DNA of 64,000 nucleotides from Allomuricauda sp. TMED12 (GTDB lineage: Bacteria; Bacteroidota; Bacteroidia; Flavobacteriales; Flavobacteriaceae), in assembly GCA_002167435.2 (NCBI GenBank), contig NHBR02000105.1:1-64000 (forward strand). Reading direction: 5' to 3'. Shown piece after piece: positions 34,412 through 43,195 of the stretch. Under the pieces are notes generated by a model. It searched no databases and had not been told where the DNA came from. It saw only the letters and a list, made by a program, of their open reading frames with translations. The stretch's first letter is position 1. Each line of letters starts with the position of its first letter. Position numbers and translations under genes: made by a program.

Positions 34412-35746
34412 TTAAAATTCAAGAACAAGTTTGATAGTCTCAATTTGATCTCCTGCTCTATTGATGGGTGCTCTGTTCTCAAGGAACACAACATCGCCGG
34501 AGTATGGTTGAGCCTCAGGGTTATTTACCGCAGTTACATCTTGCCCAGATCCACTTGTGCCATTTGGTCTTACAAAATCAGAAGTAGTGAAGTTCGTAAA
34601 TCCTGTAGCCTCTGTTTGGTGGTATCTAATAATACCATTTGTTGCATCATAATGATCAACAACACCTTTGGCACCTGTTACTGTACCTTCAAACACAGAG
34701 TCAGCAGCAAATGTACCACCAACTGCTATTGTCAATGATTTTGTTGCTGAAAGAGTATCTGCTGTTGCAACTGTTGTTGTACCAAAATTAAAAGGATTTT
34801 TAATTAGACCAATTTGTCTAAAATCGTTACCAACAATAAAGTCGCCGGAACCATCAGCATAAATCAGCTGTGTGTTGATATTACAGAAGTGAGCTCGTAG
34901 TTCGTTTCTTGCATCATATCCAAATCCATTTTTTGGTCCATGAACAACTCTTGCTGTAGCACCAGAACCACCACCGCCTGTGATAGTAACGGTTGCTTGA
35001 TTGTATCCTGATCCTGCGGCTGTTACAGTGATATCTGTTACTACACCACCAACTACAGTTGCGGTTGCAGTACATCCTGATCCATCACCAGAGATTGTTA
35101 CTGTTGGGGTTGATGTGTAACCAGATCCCCCTGTAGTGATTTTAACATTATAAATTGCTCCATGTACGGCATTTTGTTGAACATCCCATTGGTTTCTTAA
35201 TGCAGTGTCTGCTGAAACACCTGGGTCTGAAGTAATCTCAACTAAAGGAATAAATGCAGAGGTCAAGAATTTTGTTGCATTGCCTGTAGACACAGTGAAT
35301 AAATATTTCCAGATGTAACCATCAGATCCTGATTGATTAATTACACCTGATGTTTGAACACCTGTTGTGTCAGGGTTAACTGTTGATACCCCACCCGACT
35401 TTAAACAAATATACACATTATTGTTGTCAGAAATAACAAAGTATTGTTTGCCTTCCAATGCACTATCTCTGTCATCATACTCTGCGTATGTTGTTCCTGA
35501 TATCCACTGGTATCTTGGGGCTCCAAATACAATGTCAGCTGTAACCAACTTCTTCATCGCAGTCATTCTTTGCCATGCATCAGTGAAAGTTGAATATGTA
35601 TTGTCGTAAGGGTTGTCTGGGGATGCGTCATTAGTCCAGGCTTCGGATCTACCAATAAACAAGTAGTATGTTGATGTGCTTGTTGCATCACTAATAAATT
35701 CTTTGGCAGCATTGAGCCTAAAACTGCTAGATACGATAGCCGTCAT
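34412..35746 (-). CDS. gp8: Baseplate wedge protein, gp8-like (444 aa)
   Basis: The beginning 'AIVSSSFRLNAAKEFISDAT', 'YYLFIGRSEAWTNDASPDNP', 'GTTYAEYDDRDSALEGKQYF' and 'GSDGYIWKYLFTVS' follows the marine T4-like gp8 family closely. Around residues 195-265 it has two 'GGSGYTSTPTVTISGDGSGC'-type modules, an insertion common to cyanophage gp8 proteins. It lies between the gp7-position protein and the DUF4815 protein, matching T4-like order. A late promoter box lies 58 bases upstream. Confidence 0.8.
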   Translation of the reverse strand: MTAIVSSSFRLNAAKEFISDATSTSTYYLFIGRSEAWTNDASPDNPYDNTYSTFTDAWQRMTAMKKLVTADIVFGAPRYQWISGTTYAEYDDRDSALEGKQYFVISDNNNVYICLKSGGVSTVNPDTTGVQTSGVINQSGSDGYIWKYLFTVSTGNATKFLTSAFIPLVEITSDPGVSADTALRNQWDVQQNAVHGAIYNVKITTGGSGYTSTPTVTISGDGSGCTATATVVGGVVTDITVTAAGSGYNQATVTITGGGGSGATARVVHGPKNGFGYDARNELRAHFCNINTQLIYADGSGDFIVGNDFRQIGLIKNPFNFGTTTVATADTLSATKSLTIAVGGTFAADSVFEGTVTGAKGVVDHYDATNGIIRYHQTEATGFTNFTTSDFVRPNGTSGSGQDVTAVNNPEAQPYSGDVVFLENRAPINRAGDQIETIKLVLEF

Positions 35747-35757
35747 TATTATTGCTC

Positions 35758-36948
35758 CTAGTTACTCAACTGTACAGTTGATTCTATATTAAACTTGATA
35801 TTCTTATTTATAGCATCTTGAAACGTAAAATGTCCAAAAGCCGAAATTGGTGAAGAGTATTTAAACTTTAGATCTTCAAACCACTCCTGAGCACCTATCT
35901 TATTCTCATGAAGTGTATGGTTAAATGCGATCTCAACATGGGATACAATATTTGTATTGCTTGTAAATAATGTTGAATCTTGTTTTCTCTTTATATAGGC
36001 ACTTTCTAAAACCTTAAAAGCAGGAATAACAATTGGAATTGGAAGACCACCAATTTGTCTTCCTGGTTGGGCTGCAGCTGCTCCTCCAAGTGATTGTAAG
36101 AACAATTGAATCTCACCAAAGAAGATGAATCCAGCTGGATGTACAAGTCTGTTAAATGCATTCTTCCATTGATCAGCGTTTGTACCAGTTCTTAGAACAT
36201 ATGAAAACTTTTGATAATAAAATGAATCTTGTAGTTTTTTTGTATCTGATATGAAACCATCATTAGTAGAAAATCCACCAGAGACATAGATCTTAACAAC
36301 ATCAGATGAACTCAGAGCAGTGTCAAATTTAAGTGAATAATCAAGTTTATTAGTAGTTGTGTTTACTGTTGTAATTGCTTTAAAGTCTGTTCTTCTTACA
36401 TTGTTAACATATACAAGCGGAAGATCATATGTTAATGGTCTACCAGCATCATCATTGCCTGATATTGTGTCTGTTCCTGATGAAAGTGTATATGTAAATA
36501 GAGGTGTGGTTGTAGAGGGATCAGCAATAGTTTGATTTGCTGTTGCAAACCATCTTCCATCAGAAGGTATAAACATATCCTCTTTTGGAAAATATATCTC
36601 CACTTCATCATTGTACAAAAATCTAAAAAATGCTTCAATGGAGGCAGGAGTACCACGTGAAGTATAAAGATCTGTGACTTTTTTATAAAATGTTCTTGGA
36701 TCAGCAGCAAATTGTCTTGGGATTGGCGCGCCAATTTCCTTTTGAAGTTCGGTTAATAATGTTGTCTCAACCCTATCAATATCTCGATGCTGATCAATAC
36801 TGTTTAGATAAAATCCACTTTGATTTTGCTTCTCCATATATTTAAGAAGCTCTTTTGTGAATACAATAATATTTGGAAAGTCTGCAAGGACATGATCCGC
36901 TAGTACTGTCTCAACAACAGGATGAAAATTTGCATAATCTTCTGACAT
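35758..36948 (-). CDS. Baseplate wedge-associated protein at the gp7 position (396 aa)
   Basis: 'FPNIIVFTKELLKYMEKQNQ', 'FYKKVTDLYTSRGTPASIEA' and 'FFRFLYNDEVEIYFPKEDMF' form a block conserved in marine T4-like baseplate proteins directly downstream of gp6. It is far shorter than T4 gp7 (1032 aa), so I call it by position. Between residues about 140-250 lies a 'TYTLSSGTDTISGNDDAGRP' module also present in fibre proteins of this phage. It follows gp6 with a 2-nt gap and probably helps nucleate the wedge. Confidence 0.7.
   Translation of the reverse strand: MSEDYANFHPVVETVLADHVLADFPNIIVFTKELLKYMEKQNQSGFYLNSIDQHRDIDRVETTLLTELQKEIGAPIPRQFAADPRTFYKKVTDLYTSRGTPASIEAFFRFLYNDEVEIYFPKEDMFIPSDGRWFATANQTIADPSTTTPLFTYTLSSGTDTISGNDDAGRPLTYDLPLVYVNNVRRTDFKAITTVNTTTNKLDYSLKFDTALSSSDVVKIYVSGGFSTNDGFISDTKKLQDSFYYQKFSYVLRTGTNADQWKNAFNRLVHPAGFIFFGEIQLFLQSLGGAAAAQPGRQIGGLPIPIVIPAFKVLESAYIKRKQDSTLFTSNTNIVSHVEIAFNHTLHENKIGAQEWFEDLKFKYSSPISAFGHFTFQDAINKNIKFNIESTVQLSN
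35805..35812 (-). promoter_or_regulatory. Possible late promoter box TATAAATA upstream of gp8-like gene
   Basis: Perfect TATAAATA inside the 3' end of the gp7-position gene, 58 bases before the gp8-like ATG (35746). T4 late promoters often lie within the preceding gene, so a functional role is plausible. Confidence 0.45.
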
Positions 36949-36950
36949 AT

Positions 36951-38807
36951 TTAATACCTTGAAGTAGTAGTGTATTCAATACCAGCTGAAGTACCACCTG
37001 TTACCATTGTATCAACCTCTCCTGTTATTGTAGCATCAGAAACAAGAATTGACAACAGTTCATTTCGTTTTGGTGATAGATCATTTGAATTTGGTGTTGC
37101 AGTAATTTCAATGTATGTGCCAATGATAGCGGTAGGAGCAAAACCATTCAATACAATTTTACCTTCTGATTCAGTTACAGTTCCTACATCATTAAGTAAA
37201 ACCGATTGACTTATTCCTGTACCAGATACAATCTGTATTCTTCTTGTACCATCTGTATTTAATTTATCTCTTAGTGTACACTGTTTTGATAGATAAGTAA
37301 ACTCTGAAGATGAAATAATTTGTTCTTCTGATGATGTGGAATAAAGAGGAGAAGAAAACACAATTTGATATCTTGTTTCTGTATTCAGTGTAGGATTAAA
37401 CCTTTTTTTCATTTTAATTCTGGTTGTACTTGATACGATTGCTGCATCAGTATTATCTATTTTTGTTGATAGATTAGAATATCTGAATACCCCATCAAAC
37501 CTTTTCAATTCATCATTATTGTAAGTGTCGACAGTTGTTCTAATTAAATTGGAAATTGCATCAGCTGAGAGGTCTGACACATTGGGATTATATTTGTAGA
37601 ATATTTGAAGATCAATATATGTGTATGCAGGATCAACAATTTCAGGTGTAATAGAAACAACATTCTTTGGTTTTAGATATTGTGATTTAATAAACTCTTT
37701 ATCGGTGGAAGAAAGCGTTTCAGCATCCTTTGGAGCAATAGAAATATATACCTTCCCATAATCTGGTGGATCATTATCCTCTCCTCCCCAAACTGCAATA
37801 GCATCAATATTAGCAAAGTTTTGTTGAATAATTGATTTATAATCATCAGGTGTGACTGCTCTGTTTTGAGACACAAAGGAAAGAGGAGCATTAAATTTAA
37901 CTGAATCAATATCCTCCTTGTCAGAACCACCTGATGCCCTTGTCACTGTTGTAATAGTGACATCAGAATTACCTTGAATAGTGTCAGCAAGTGTGAATAC
38001 ATTAGCACCATTAGCAGCATCAAGATTGGTATTAAGGTATTCTAATTGTATAATATTACCATTTGTGGGTCTTTTACCTACAATATTATCACCAAAACTT
38101 ACTTCATAAAAACCCGATCTTCCTTCATTGAGAAAATATGCTGTAGAAGTCGAGAGAATGTCAACGAGGTTTGATGCAAGTGTATAATTTGTTGTTGCTG
38201 TGTTGGTTTCCGATTCTTGTACATTCACTGTAAGTGAAGACGTAACAGCATTTTCTGAAGTTAATTCAAATTTTTCTGCTGTGGATGTATCGTAAATATA
38301 TTCCTGTGTTTGATATTTACCCTGTTGAACCTCCACACCACTGAATATATAAGCACCGTTTGAATCTCGTGATGTAACTATTGTTTTTGTGGTCACAAAT
38401 GTATAGGTTGTACCGTTGATCAAGGAAGAAAACTGAGTACCTTTATTCATTGTAATAGTTTTGTACGATCCATCTTGATTGACAATATCAACAGGATTGT
38501 TAATTGTAATATTAATAACAGCCTTAGGAGCAAAAGCAGAGCGCGGTGTATATCCTAATAGTTTAGCATGAGAGACAACAGATTCTCTCAGTTGAGCTGA
38601 ATCAATAAAAGTTTCATTGAGGGCTAGGTTAGCATTAAATGAGTTATAATGTGTTACATAAGCAAACACATCTAACATAGCATCAATTGCACTACCCTCA
38701 AAATTATAATCGTTAAGAACACTTTGATTTTCAAGATACGCTTTCAAATTACCTTTGATGGTATTGAAATCAAGTTCTGATACTCTTAATAGTTTTCCTG
38801 TTGTCAT
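36951..38807 (-). CDS. gp6: Baseplate wedge protein gp6 (618 aa)
   Basis: The N-terminus 'LRVSELDFNTIKGNLKAYLE', 'YNFEGSAIDAMLDVFAYVTH' and 'LNETFIDSAQLRESVVSHAK' with 'LLGYTPRSAFAPKAVINI' is the conserved core of T4 gp6 / baseplate J-like wedge proteins, and length (T4: 660) agrees. Residues about 320-420 ('NRAVTPDDYKSIIQQNFAN', 'VYISIAPKDAETLSSTDKEF') are the J-like domain. It follows gp25 without a gap, as in T4. gp6 joins neighbouring wedges and forms the inner baseplate ring. Confidence 0.93.
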   Translation of the reverse strand: MTTGKLLRVSELDFNTIKGNLKAYLENQSVLNDYNFEGSAIDAMLDVFAYVTHYNSFNANLALNETFIDSAQLRESVVSHAKLLGYTPRSAFAPKAVINITINNPVDIVNQDGSYKTITMNKGTQFSSLINGTTYTFVTTKTIVTSRDSNGAYIFSGVEVQQGKYQTQEYIYDTSTAEKFELTSENAVTSSLTVNVQESETNTATTNYTLASNLVDILSTSTAYFLNEGRSGFYEVSFGDNIVGKRPTNGNIIQLEYLNTNLDAANGANVFTLADTIQGNSDVTITTVTRASGGSDKEDIDSVKFNAPLSFVSQNRAVTPDDYKSIIQQNFANIDAIAVWGGEDNDPPDYGKVYISIAPKDAETLSSTDKEFIKSQYLKPKNVVSITPEIVDPAYTYIDLQIFYKYNPNVSDLSADAISNLIRTTVDTYNNDELKRFDGVFRYSNLSTKIDNTDAAIVSSTTRIKMKKRFNPTLNTETRYQIVFSSPLYSTSSEEQIISSSEFTYLSKQCTLRDKLNTDGTRRIQIVSGTGISQSVLLNDVGTVTESEGKIVLNGFAPTAIIGTYIEITATPNSNDLSPKRNELLSILVSDATITGEVDTMVTGGTSAGIEYTTTSRY

Positions 38808-39215
38808 TTATCTAATCCGCTCTACAATGAATTCTACATCTGTTGAAAGTTCTGTTGGTGAAAGAATATCAAACTCAACTCTAATTCTTAAAGCATTTCT
38901 ATATGAGAGATCTACTACTTCAACGTTTGTTACTGATACTCTTGGCTCGTAATTTATCAAGGCTGTTTCAACAACAGATTTGATAATTGCTTCTTGAACA
39001 GGATCAAAGTTTTCAAATAAATATGCTCTGAGGTTTGCTCCAAAAATTGGTCTGAATGGTTTTTCACCATGATTGGTCAACAGGATGTTGAGAACACTCT
39101 GTTTGACAGCAGCTACGTCTTTTTTGAGACCAGCATCTCCTGTGTTTGGATTAGCTATAAAGCGAAAATCCAAATCGGTAAATGCGTTGACTCTTGATGT
39201 TCTTACCTGTTCCAT
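38808..39215 (-). CDS. gp25: Baseplate wedge protein gp25 (135 aa)
   Basis: 'FTDLDFRFIANPNTGDAGLK', 'AVKQSVLNILLTNHGEKPFR', 'IFGANLRAYLFENFDPVQEA' and 'IINYEPRV'-like segments are the hallmark gp25/T6SS TssE-like wedge fold with conserved E-P-R. Length matches T4 gp25 (132). gp25 and gp6 form the sheath-initiating wedge core. There is no Shine-Dalgarno; instead a TATAAATA box ends 5 bases before the ATG, so this mRNA may be leaderless when transcribed late. Confidence 0.93.
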   Translation of the reverse strand: MEQVRTSRVNAFTDLDFRFIANPNTGDAGLKKDVAAVKQSVLNILLTNHGEKPFRPIFGANLRAYLFENFDPVQEAIIKSVVETALINYEPRVSVTNVEVVDLSYRNALRIRVEFDILSPTELSTDVEFIVERIR

Positions 39216-39220
39216 AGTTC

Positions 39221-39228
39221 TATTTATA
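39221..39228 (-). promoter_or_regulatory. Late promoter box TATAAATA, 5 nt before gp25 ATG
   Basis: Perfect TATAAATA preceded by GG and followed by GAACT then ATG. In T4 late promoters the box occupies about -13 to -6, so the predicted start of transcription is the A of the gp25 ATG. No Shine-Dalgarno lies between. Confidence 0.7.
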
Positions 39229-39229
39229 C

Positions 39230-39532
39230 CTAATTATTAACGATTACATCATCAGATCCAGTTAAAGCACTATTTGCTACCCAACTTCCATGCCCCCCAG
39301 TAGAATCACTTTGTCTATGAATAGCAATGTTATTGACATACACATCTCCTGACCCTCCCGTTGCAGGATCACCACAACTTGTTGCATCCCCTATTCTTAT
39401 TGAGTTGTCACTGTTAACATACACATCTCCTGATCCCCCCGTATAGTTTGTTTGGTGAAAAGGATTGGGGGTTGGACTTGCATGTCCTACATGTGAATCT
39501 GTTCCTGATCTAACTGCGCCTAGTGTTGCCAT
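39230..39532 (-). CDS. PAAR-like spike-tip protein (100 aa)
   Basis: ATG 39532 (MATLGAVRSGTDSHVGHASP) is chosen because it forms a TAATG overlap with the gp5 stop. Repeated 'GGSGDVYVNSDNSIRIGDAT' / 'GGSGDVYVNNIAIHRQSDST' units and conserved His/Cys (HVGH, SCGDP, GGHG) match the PAAR fold (T4 gp5.4), which caps the central spike with a metal-bound tip. Its place directly downstream of gp5 supports this. Confidence 0.85.
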   Translation of the reverse strand: MATLGAVRSGTDSHVGHASPTPNPFHQTNYTGGSGDVYVNSDNSIRIGDATSCGDPATGGSGDVYVNNIAIHRQSDSTGGHGSWVANSALTGSDDVIVNN

Positions 39533-41217
39533 TATACAAAGATCCCCGATAGCCATGAAGGAGCATTTGCACTTTTACCACCAGCTCCCCAATATCCTGC
39601 ATAAGTTACTTCTGGTACATATGTTTTAGCTATATCAACATGAATACCAACACCACCCATATACCCAGGTCCTGCGCCAATTGATTCTGCTCCTGCAGAT
39701 CTCAATGCTTGAATGAATGCCACTGTTTGAGCATCACCATTTGCAACATAGATTCTATTTGTTCTAGCTTCGTCTGTGTAGATCCAAATATCTGCAGCAT
39801 AACCATCATCATGTCTATGTGAACCAACGCTTCCTGTTGTTTCATTTTGACCACCTGAGAAGATTGCTACATGGAGACCAGTAGCACTTGCTGCCGATGT
39901 TATTATGTTTTCTAGTACAGAATTTAGTTTTAAACTTCTTGTAGCTTGTTGATTAACATATGTAACAGAACCACTTCCTACAGCTGGATCTAGTAATGTA
40001 ATATCTCGTGTAGTTGTTTCTGTAGTTGATGTTATGGTATCTGATGATACAGTATTACCTGTAGCAGCTGTCCGTGTTCCATCATCTGCTGTTTCATCTT
40101 GTGCCTGGGCTCTCTGTGAGGTCGGCATTTCAATTTTATATAACTCAGCAGCAGTAAACAATGGTTCATCTTTTGGAACAGTCACATCAACATGACCTTG
40201 ATCATATGCCCACGCTGCAACATCAATTGCATCGACTGTTGTTGGGTCTTGACCTGCTGGGTTAAGATCAATCCTTGGTGCTTCGAGATGCATATTGCCA
40301 ATAGAGGAAATCTTTGATGTTGTCTTAACCGCAAGGTCAAGTTCTTTTTCAGCTCTAAGTTTTATTTTACCTTTTACTGCAAGATCAAAATCACCCTCTG
40401 CTCTCACAGTAAGATTACCTTCACTATTCAATGCAACATTACCATGAAGATTTAATGTAGAAGTTCCCTTAACATGGGCTTGTAAATTACCACCAACACT
40501 TACAGTTGAATTACCAACAGTGTCGATAACAGAGTTACCTTGTACTTGAACATCCAGATCATTTGATACTGTCACATGTGCATTACCATCAACGTTAATT
40601 ACCATTTCACCAAGTGATGTATTGTACTGATTGTTTGATCTGATTCTAACATCACCGTTAGGATGCATTTCAATAAACGATCCTGATCTATGTTGAATCA
40701 TTATCCTTTCATGGTTGGGGGTATCATCATATTCAATTAAATGTCCTGATTCAGTTTCGACAACATGATTATAAGGATAAACTGCCTTATAAGGATCTAA
40801 TGGTTCAAGATTAGAAGGGTTTTTTTCTCTTCTTCTCAAACCACGTGCGCGTTGGTTGACATCAGGCTCATCAAGATAACCATCTCGTGGATAGTAACCT
40901 CGAGGATCACTAAATCCCACTGACGATGATCTTTTTTGTTCGGGGTGACCTGGTACTGTACCAATCACTATAGGGTCCTGAAGATGTTGATCACGGAATA
41001 TCAATACAACCCACGATCCTTCGATCAGAAACGGTGTTTGGCCAATACCGTTAACAGAAGGAGATGTTGTCGGTGTCATTACAGCTGCCCATGGAAGAGA
41101 TGCTGTTGGTACCTCTGATATGTTAGGCGAATGATATCCTAGTACACGCACCCGTACTCTACCCATTTTTTCAGGATCAAGTCTGTCTTCCACTACTCCA
41201 AAATAAAAATTATTCAT
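39532..41217 (-). CDS. gp5: Baseplate hub/central spike gp5-like protein with C-terminal M15-type peptidase-like domain (561 aa)
   Basis: The N-terminal OB-fold ('YFGVVEDRLDPEKMGRVRVR', 'PWAAVMTPTTSPSVNGIGQT', 'GSWVVLIFRDQHLQDPIVIG') and the central beta-helix region (about residues 165-310, 'GNAHVTVSNDLDVQVQGNS') equal T4 gp5/VgrG. The T4 lysozyme domain is absent. Instead residues about 420-561 contain 'AIFSGGQNETTGSVGSHRHD' followed by DGYAADIWIY and 'GYMGGVGIHVDIAKTYV', an H...D...H-x-D pattern of peptidase M15/DD-peptidase-type zinc enzymes, implying peptide cross-link cleavage during entry. Confidence 0.85.
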   Translation of the reverse strand: MNNFYFGVVEDRLDPEKMGRVRVRVLGYHSPNISEVPTASLPWAAVMTPTTSPSVNGIGQTPFLIEGSWVVLIFRDQHLQDPIVIGTVPGHPEQKRSSSVGFSDPRGYYPRDGYLDEPDVNQRARGLRRREKNPSNLEPLDPYKAVYPYNHVVETESGHLIEYDDTPNHERIMIQHRSGSFIEMHPNGDVRIRSNNQYNTSLGEMVINVDGNAHVTVSNDLDVQVQGNSVIDTVGNSTVSVGGNLQAHVKGTSTLNLHGNVALNSEGNLTVRAEGDFDLAVKGKIKLRAEKELDLAVKTTSKISSIGNMHLEAPRIDLNPAGQDPTTVDAIDVAAWAYDQGHVDVTVPKDEPLFTAAELYKIEMPTSQRAQAQDETADDGTRTAATGNTVSSDTITSTTETTTRDITLLDPAVGSGSVTYVNQQATRSLKLNSVLENIITSAASATGLHVAIFSGGQNETTGSVGSHRHDDGYAADIWIYTDEARTNRIYVANGDAQTVAFIQALRSAGAESIGAGPGYMGGVGIHVDIAKTYVPEVTYAGYWGAGGKSANAPSWLSGIFV

Positions 41218-41222
41218 TATTA

Positions 41223-42467
41223 CTAATACCTATCATCATTAATACCATCTCTCGACAACATTAGTTCAACTTCATACTTACCACCATTTGCAGCGGAGTA
41301 TTTGTGAATTATTTCATTAACAACAAACACACCTGAATTGATTTTATCCTTACTATCGTCTCCTGTTGATAACATAGGCATAAATTTAGGATATTTCATA
41401 TACAAAGTTTCTCCAACACTCAATCCCTCTGCATGATCTCCATGCGCGATGATGTTAATATTGTTTCTAAATGTTTCTTGTGTTCGATAAGAACTTTTAG
41501 ATAGACTATCTTTTGATGAAATACTTTGTAATGTTTCAAATGATCTTGGAGCTTTATAATTTATCTTTGCTAATGATTTTGTGTTAATTCCTTGTTTAAA
41601 TTGATCTGTAATGAAATCCTCTGAATTAACATTCGAATGTTCGGAATAGTTAAAATCAATTTCAGTAAATTTTTTATTATTATAATCTATCTCTTCAATC
41701 TTATGTGATAAAAAACCATTATCAAGAAGATAGAAAGCATTATATGCTTGCTCAATATGGACATTACTGAGAAGACCTTTTTGGTTTTGAGCATCAATTG
41801 TTGATGAACCTTTTGTGTTTGTATTAGCAGATATTCTTGATGTGACATCAATTGGATCTTCCTTATACATATCACTAAATGATTTCAGTATTACATCATT
41901 ATCATATAATCTCTCATACAGGAAAAGAGGAGAATTGTCAACAGAAGAAGTTTTAGATATAATATAATCTAATGCTTGTAAAGGTTTCATATAGGGAAAC
42001 ACAATATTATGTGATGACCCACCAATACTTTGAACAGTAACGTCTATCTCAAAAAAATCTTTATAAATTTGAGCTATCAAGTCGGTGTTAAGTCCCGAAT
42101 ATGATCTTGAAAAAATGCTCTGTGCATTAATAACAGCATTGATACTTGTCATACTCATCAGGATACCACCAGTCCCAACATTCACCTGAGCAACGTTTTG
42201 AGGACCTGTGAGGAAAAATTCTTTTCTAATAAATTTATCTTGGTTTTTTCTTTTTATTGTAATCTCAATACGTTCTTGGCCAATAAGAGGATATGATGCA
42301 AGTATACCACTATTATCGAGAATAGCTATTTCTCCCTCAACAAAATAATTTGAAATACCTTCAAACAATGCTATTTCAGTGACAATCGGTGTTATATCAT
42401 ATAGTTCATCATCGAATGTTCTCAGGATTACCTGAATAACTTCAACACTATTGGGGCCGTTAAACAT
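41223..42467 (-). CDS. Baseplate hub protein, gp27-like (414 aa)
   Basis: Located between gp53 and gp5, the hub position. 'IVTEIALFEGISNYFVEGEI', 'DNSGILASYPLIGQERIEIT' and 'PYMKPLQALDYIISKTSSVD' with 'SPLFLYER' follow the hub proteins (T4 gp27/phage-tail-like GpD fold) of marine T4-like phages, and the C-terminal 'SVGETLYMKYPKFMPMLSTG' with 'GVFVVNEIIHKYSAANG' is the last hub barrel. T4 gp27 is 391 residues. It should form the trimeric ring carrying the gp5 spike. Confidence 0.75.
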   Translation of the reverse strand: MFNGPNSVEVIQVILRTFDDELYDITPIVTEIALFEGISNYFVEGEIAILDNSGILASYPLIGQERIEITIKRKNQDKFIRKEFFLTGPQNVAQVNVGTGGILMSMTSINAVINAQSIFSRSYSGLNTDLIAQIYKDFFEIDVTVQSIGGSSHNIVFPYMKPLQALDYIISKTSSVDNSPLFLYERLYDNDVILKSFSDMYKEDPIDVTSRISANTNTKGSSTIDAQNQKGLLSNVHIEQAYNAFYLLDNGFLSHKIEEIDYNNKKFTEIDFNYSEHSNVNSEDFITDQFKQGINTKSLAKINYKAPRSFETLQSISSKDSLSKSSYRTQETFRNNINIIAHGDHAEGLSVGETLYMKYPKFMPMLSTGDDSKDKINSGVFVVNEIIHKYSAANGGKYEVELMLSRDGINDDRY

Positions 42468-43195
42468 TATTTCATTTCTCTTCGGAAGTCGTCAATCACT
42501 GATTGAATCAGGGCTGGTTTAATAACCTTAATTCGTGAATTTTTTAGTTCTCTTTCTTGCTCATATTGAAAAAATGTTACAGGGGATGTTCCTGCAACTC
42601 TTCGTTTTGTTCTTTCTTTTGTTGAGTTATCTATATGATGATGGGGAGCAAGTGATTTTTTGACAATTGAAGCAGCGGTCAATGAATCTTGTGTAGTTAT
42701 TCCTAAAATACCTTCTCCAGCTGGATTGAATGTTCCCGTGCTGGGTTGAATTTCAATAAAACCAAGTGTGGGATATTTTCGAACAACAGTTCCTGTTGCG
42801 CCAGAAAGCTGACCTGTTACTGTTTCACCTATGTTAAATTTACCAAAAATATTATCTTCAGCAGTGACTGTTGCTTGTGTGATTGCCGCAAGATTTGAAT
42901 ATTTTGAATCAACCCACTCAGAAAAAAATGCATTTCCTTTTGGCCAATCGTTATAGGAATTTTTCAGATGTGCGTTTACAACAAAAAATGTCCAGTAGTG
43001 GTTGGGCGTATCATATAACTTTTGAGATACATTATCTGGTCTATCGCCATCCTGAATATCATAAAAACTGTAGTATGTAATATCATCTGTCAGTTTTGTA
43101 TCAATAGATGTGAATGCTGTAATCAGAGGAACATTCTGGGGATTACCGTCTCTGTTGATATCATAAAGTATTGTGGGGAAGAAAGAAAAATACAT
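42467..43195 (-). CDS. gp53: Baseplate wedge protein gp53 (242 aa)
   Basis: 'YFSFFPTILYDINRDGNPQN', 'YYSFYDIQDGDRPDNVSQKL' and 'YDTPNHYWTFFVVNAHLKNS' followed by 'DWPKGNAFFSEWV' is the conserved gp53 N-terminal domain (LysM-like wedge protein). A SH3-like insert ('GETVTGQLSGATGTVVRKYP') occurs around residues 120-150. Overlaps gp27-like and gp48 genes by one base each. Confidence 0.9.
   Translation of the reverse strand: MYFSFFPTILYDINRDGNPQNVPLITAFTSIDTKLTDDITYYSFYDIQDGDRPDNVSQKLYDTPNHYWTFFVVNAHLKNSYNDWPKGNAFFSEWVDSKYSNLAAITQATVTAEDNIFGKFNIGETVTGQLSGATGTVVRKYPTLGFIEIQPSTGTFNPAGEGILGITTQDSLTAASIVKKSLAPHHHIDNSTKERTKRRVAGTSPVTFFQYEQERELKNSRIKVIKPALIQSVIDDFRREMK

Noticed and set aside
41920-41960. 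CTGTTGACA inside the gp27-like gene resembling the early promoter core
   Set aside because: No TATAAT-like box at 16-18 bases and it encodes Ser-Val-Asp-Asn in a conserved hub protein.
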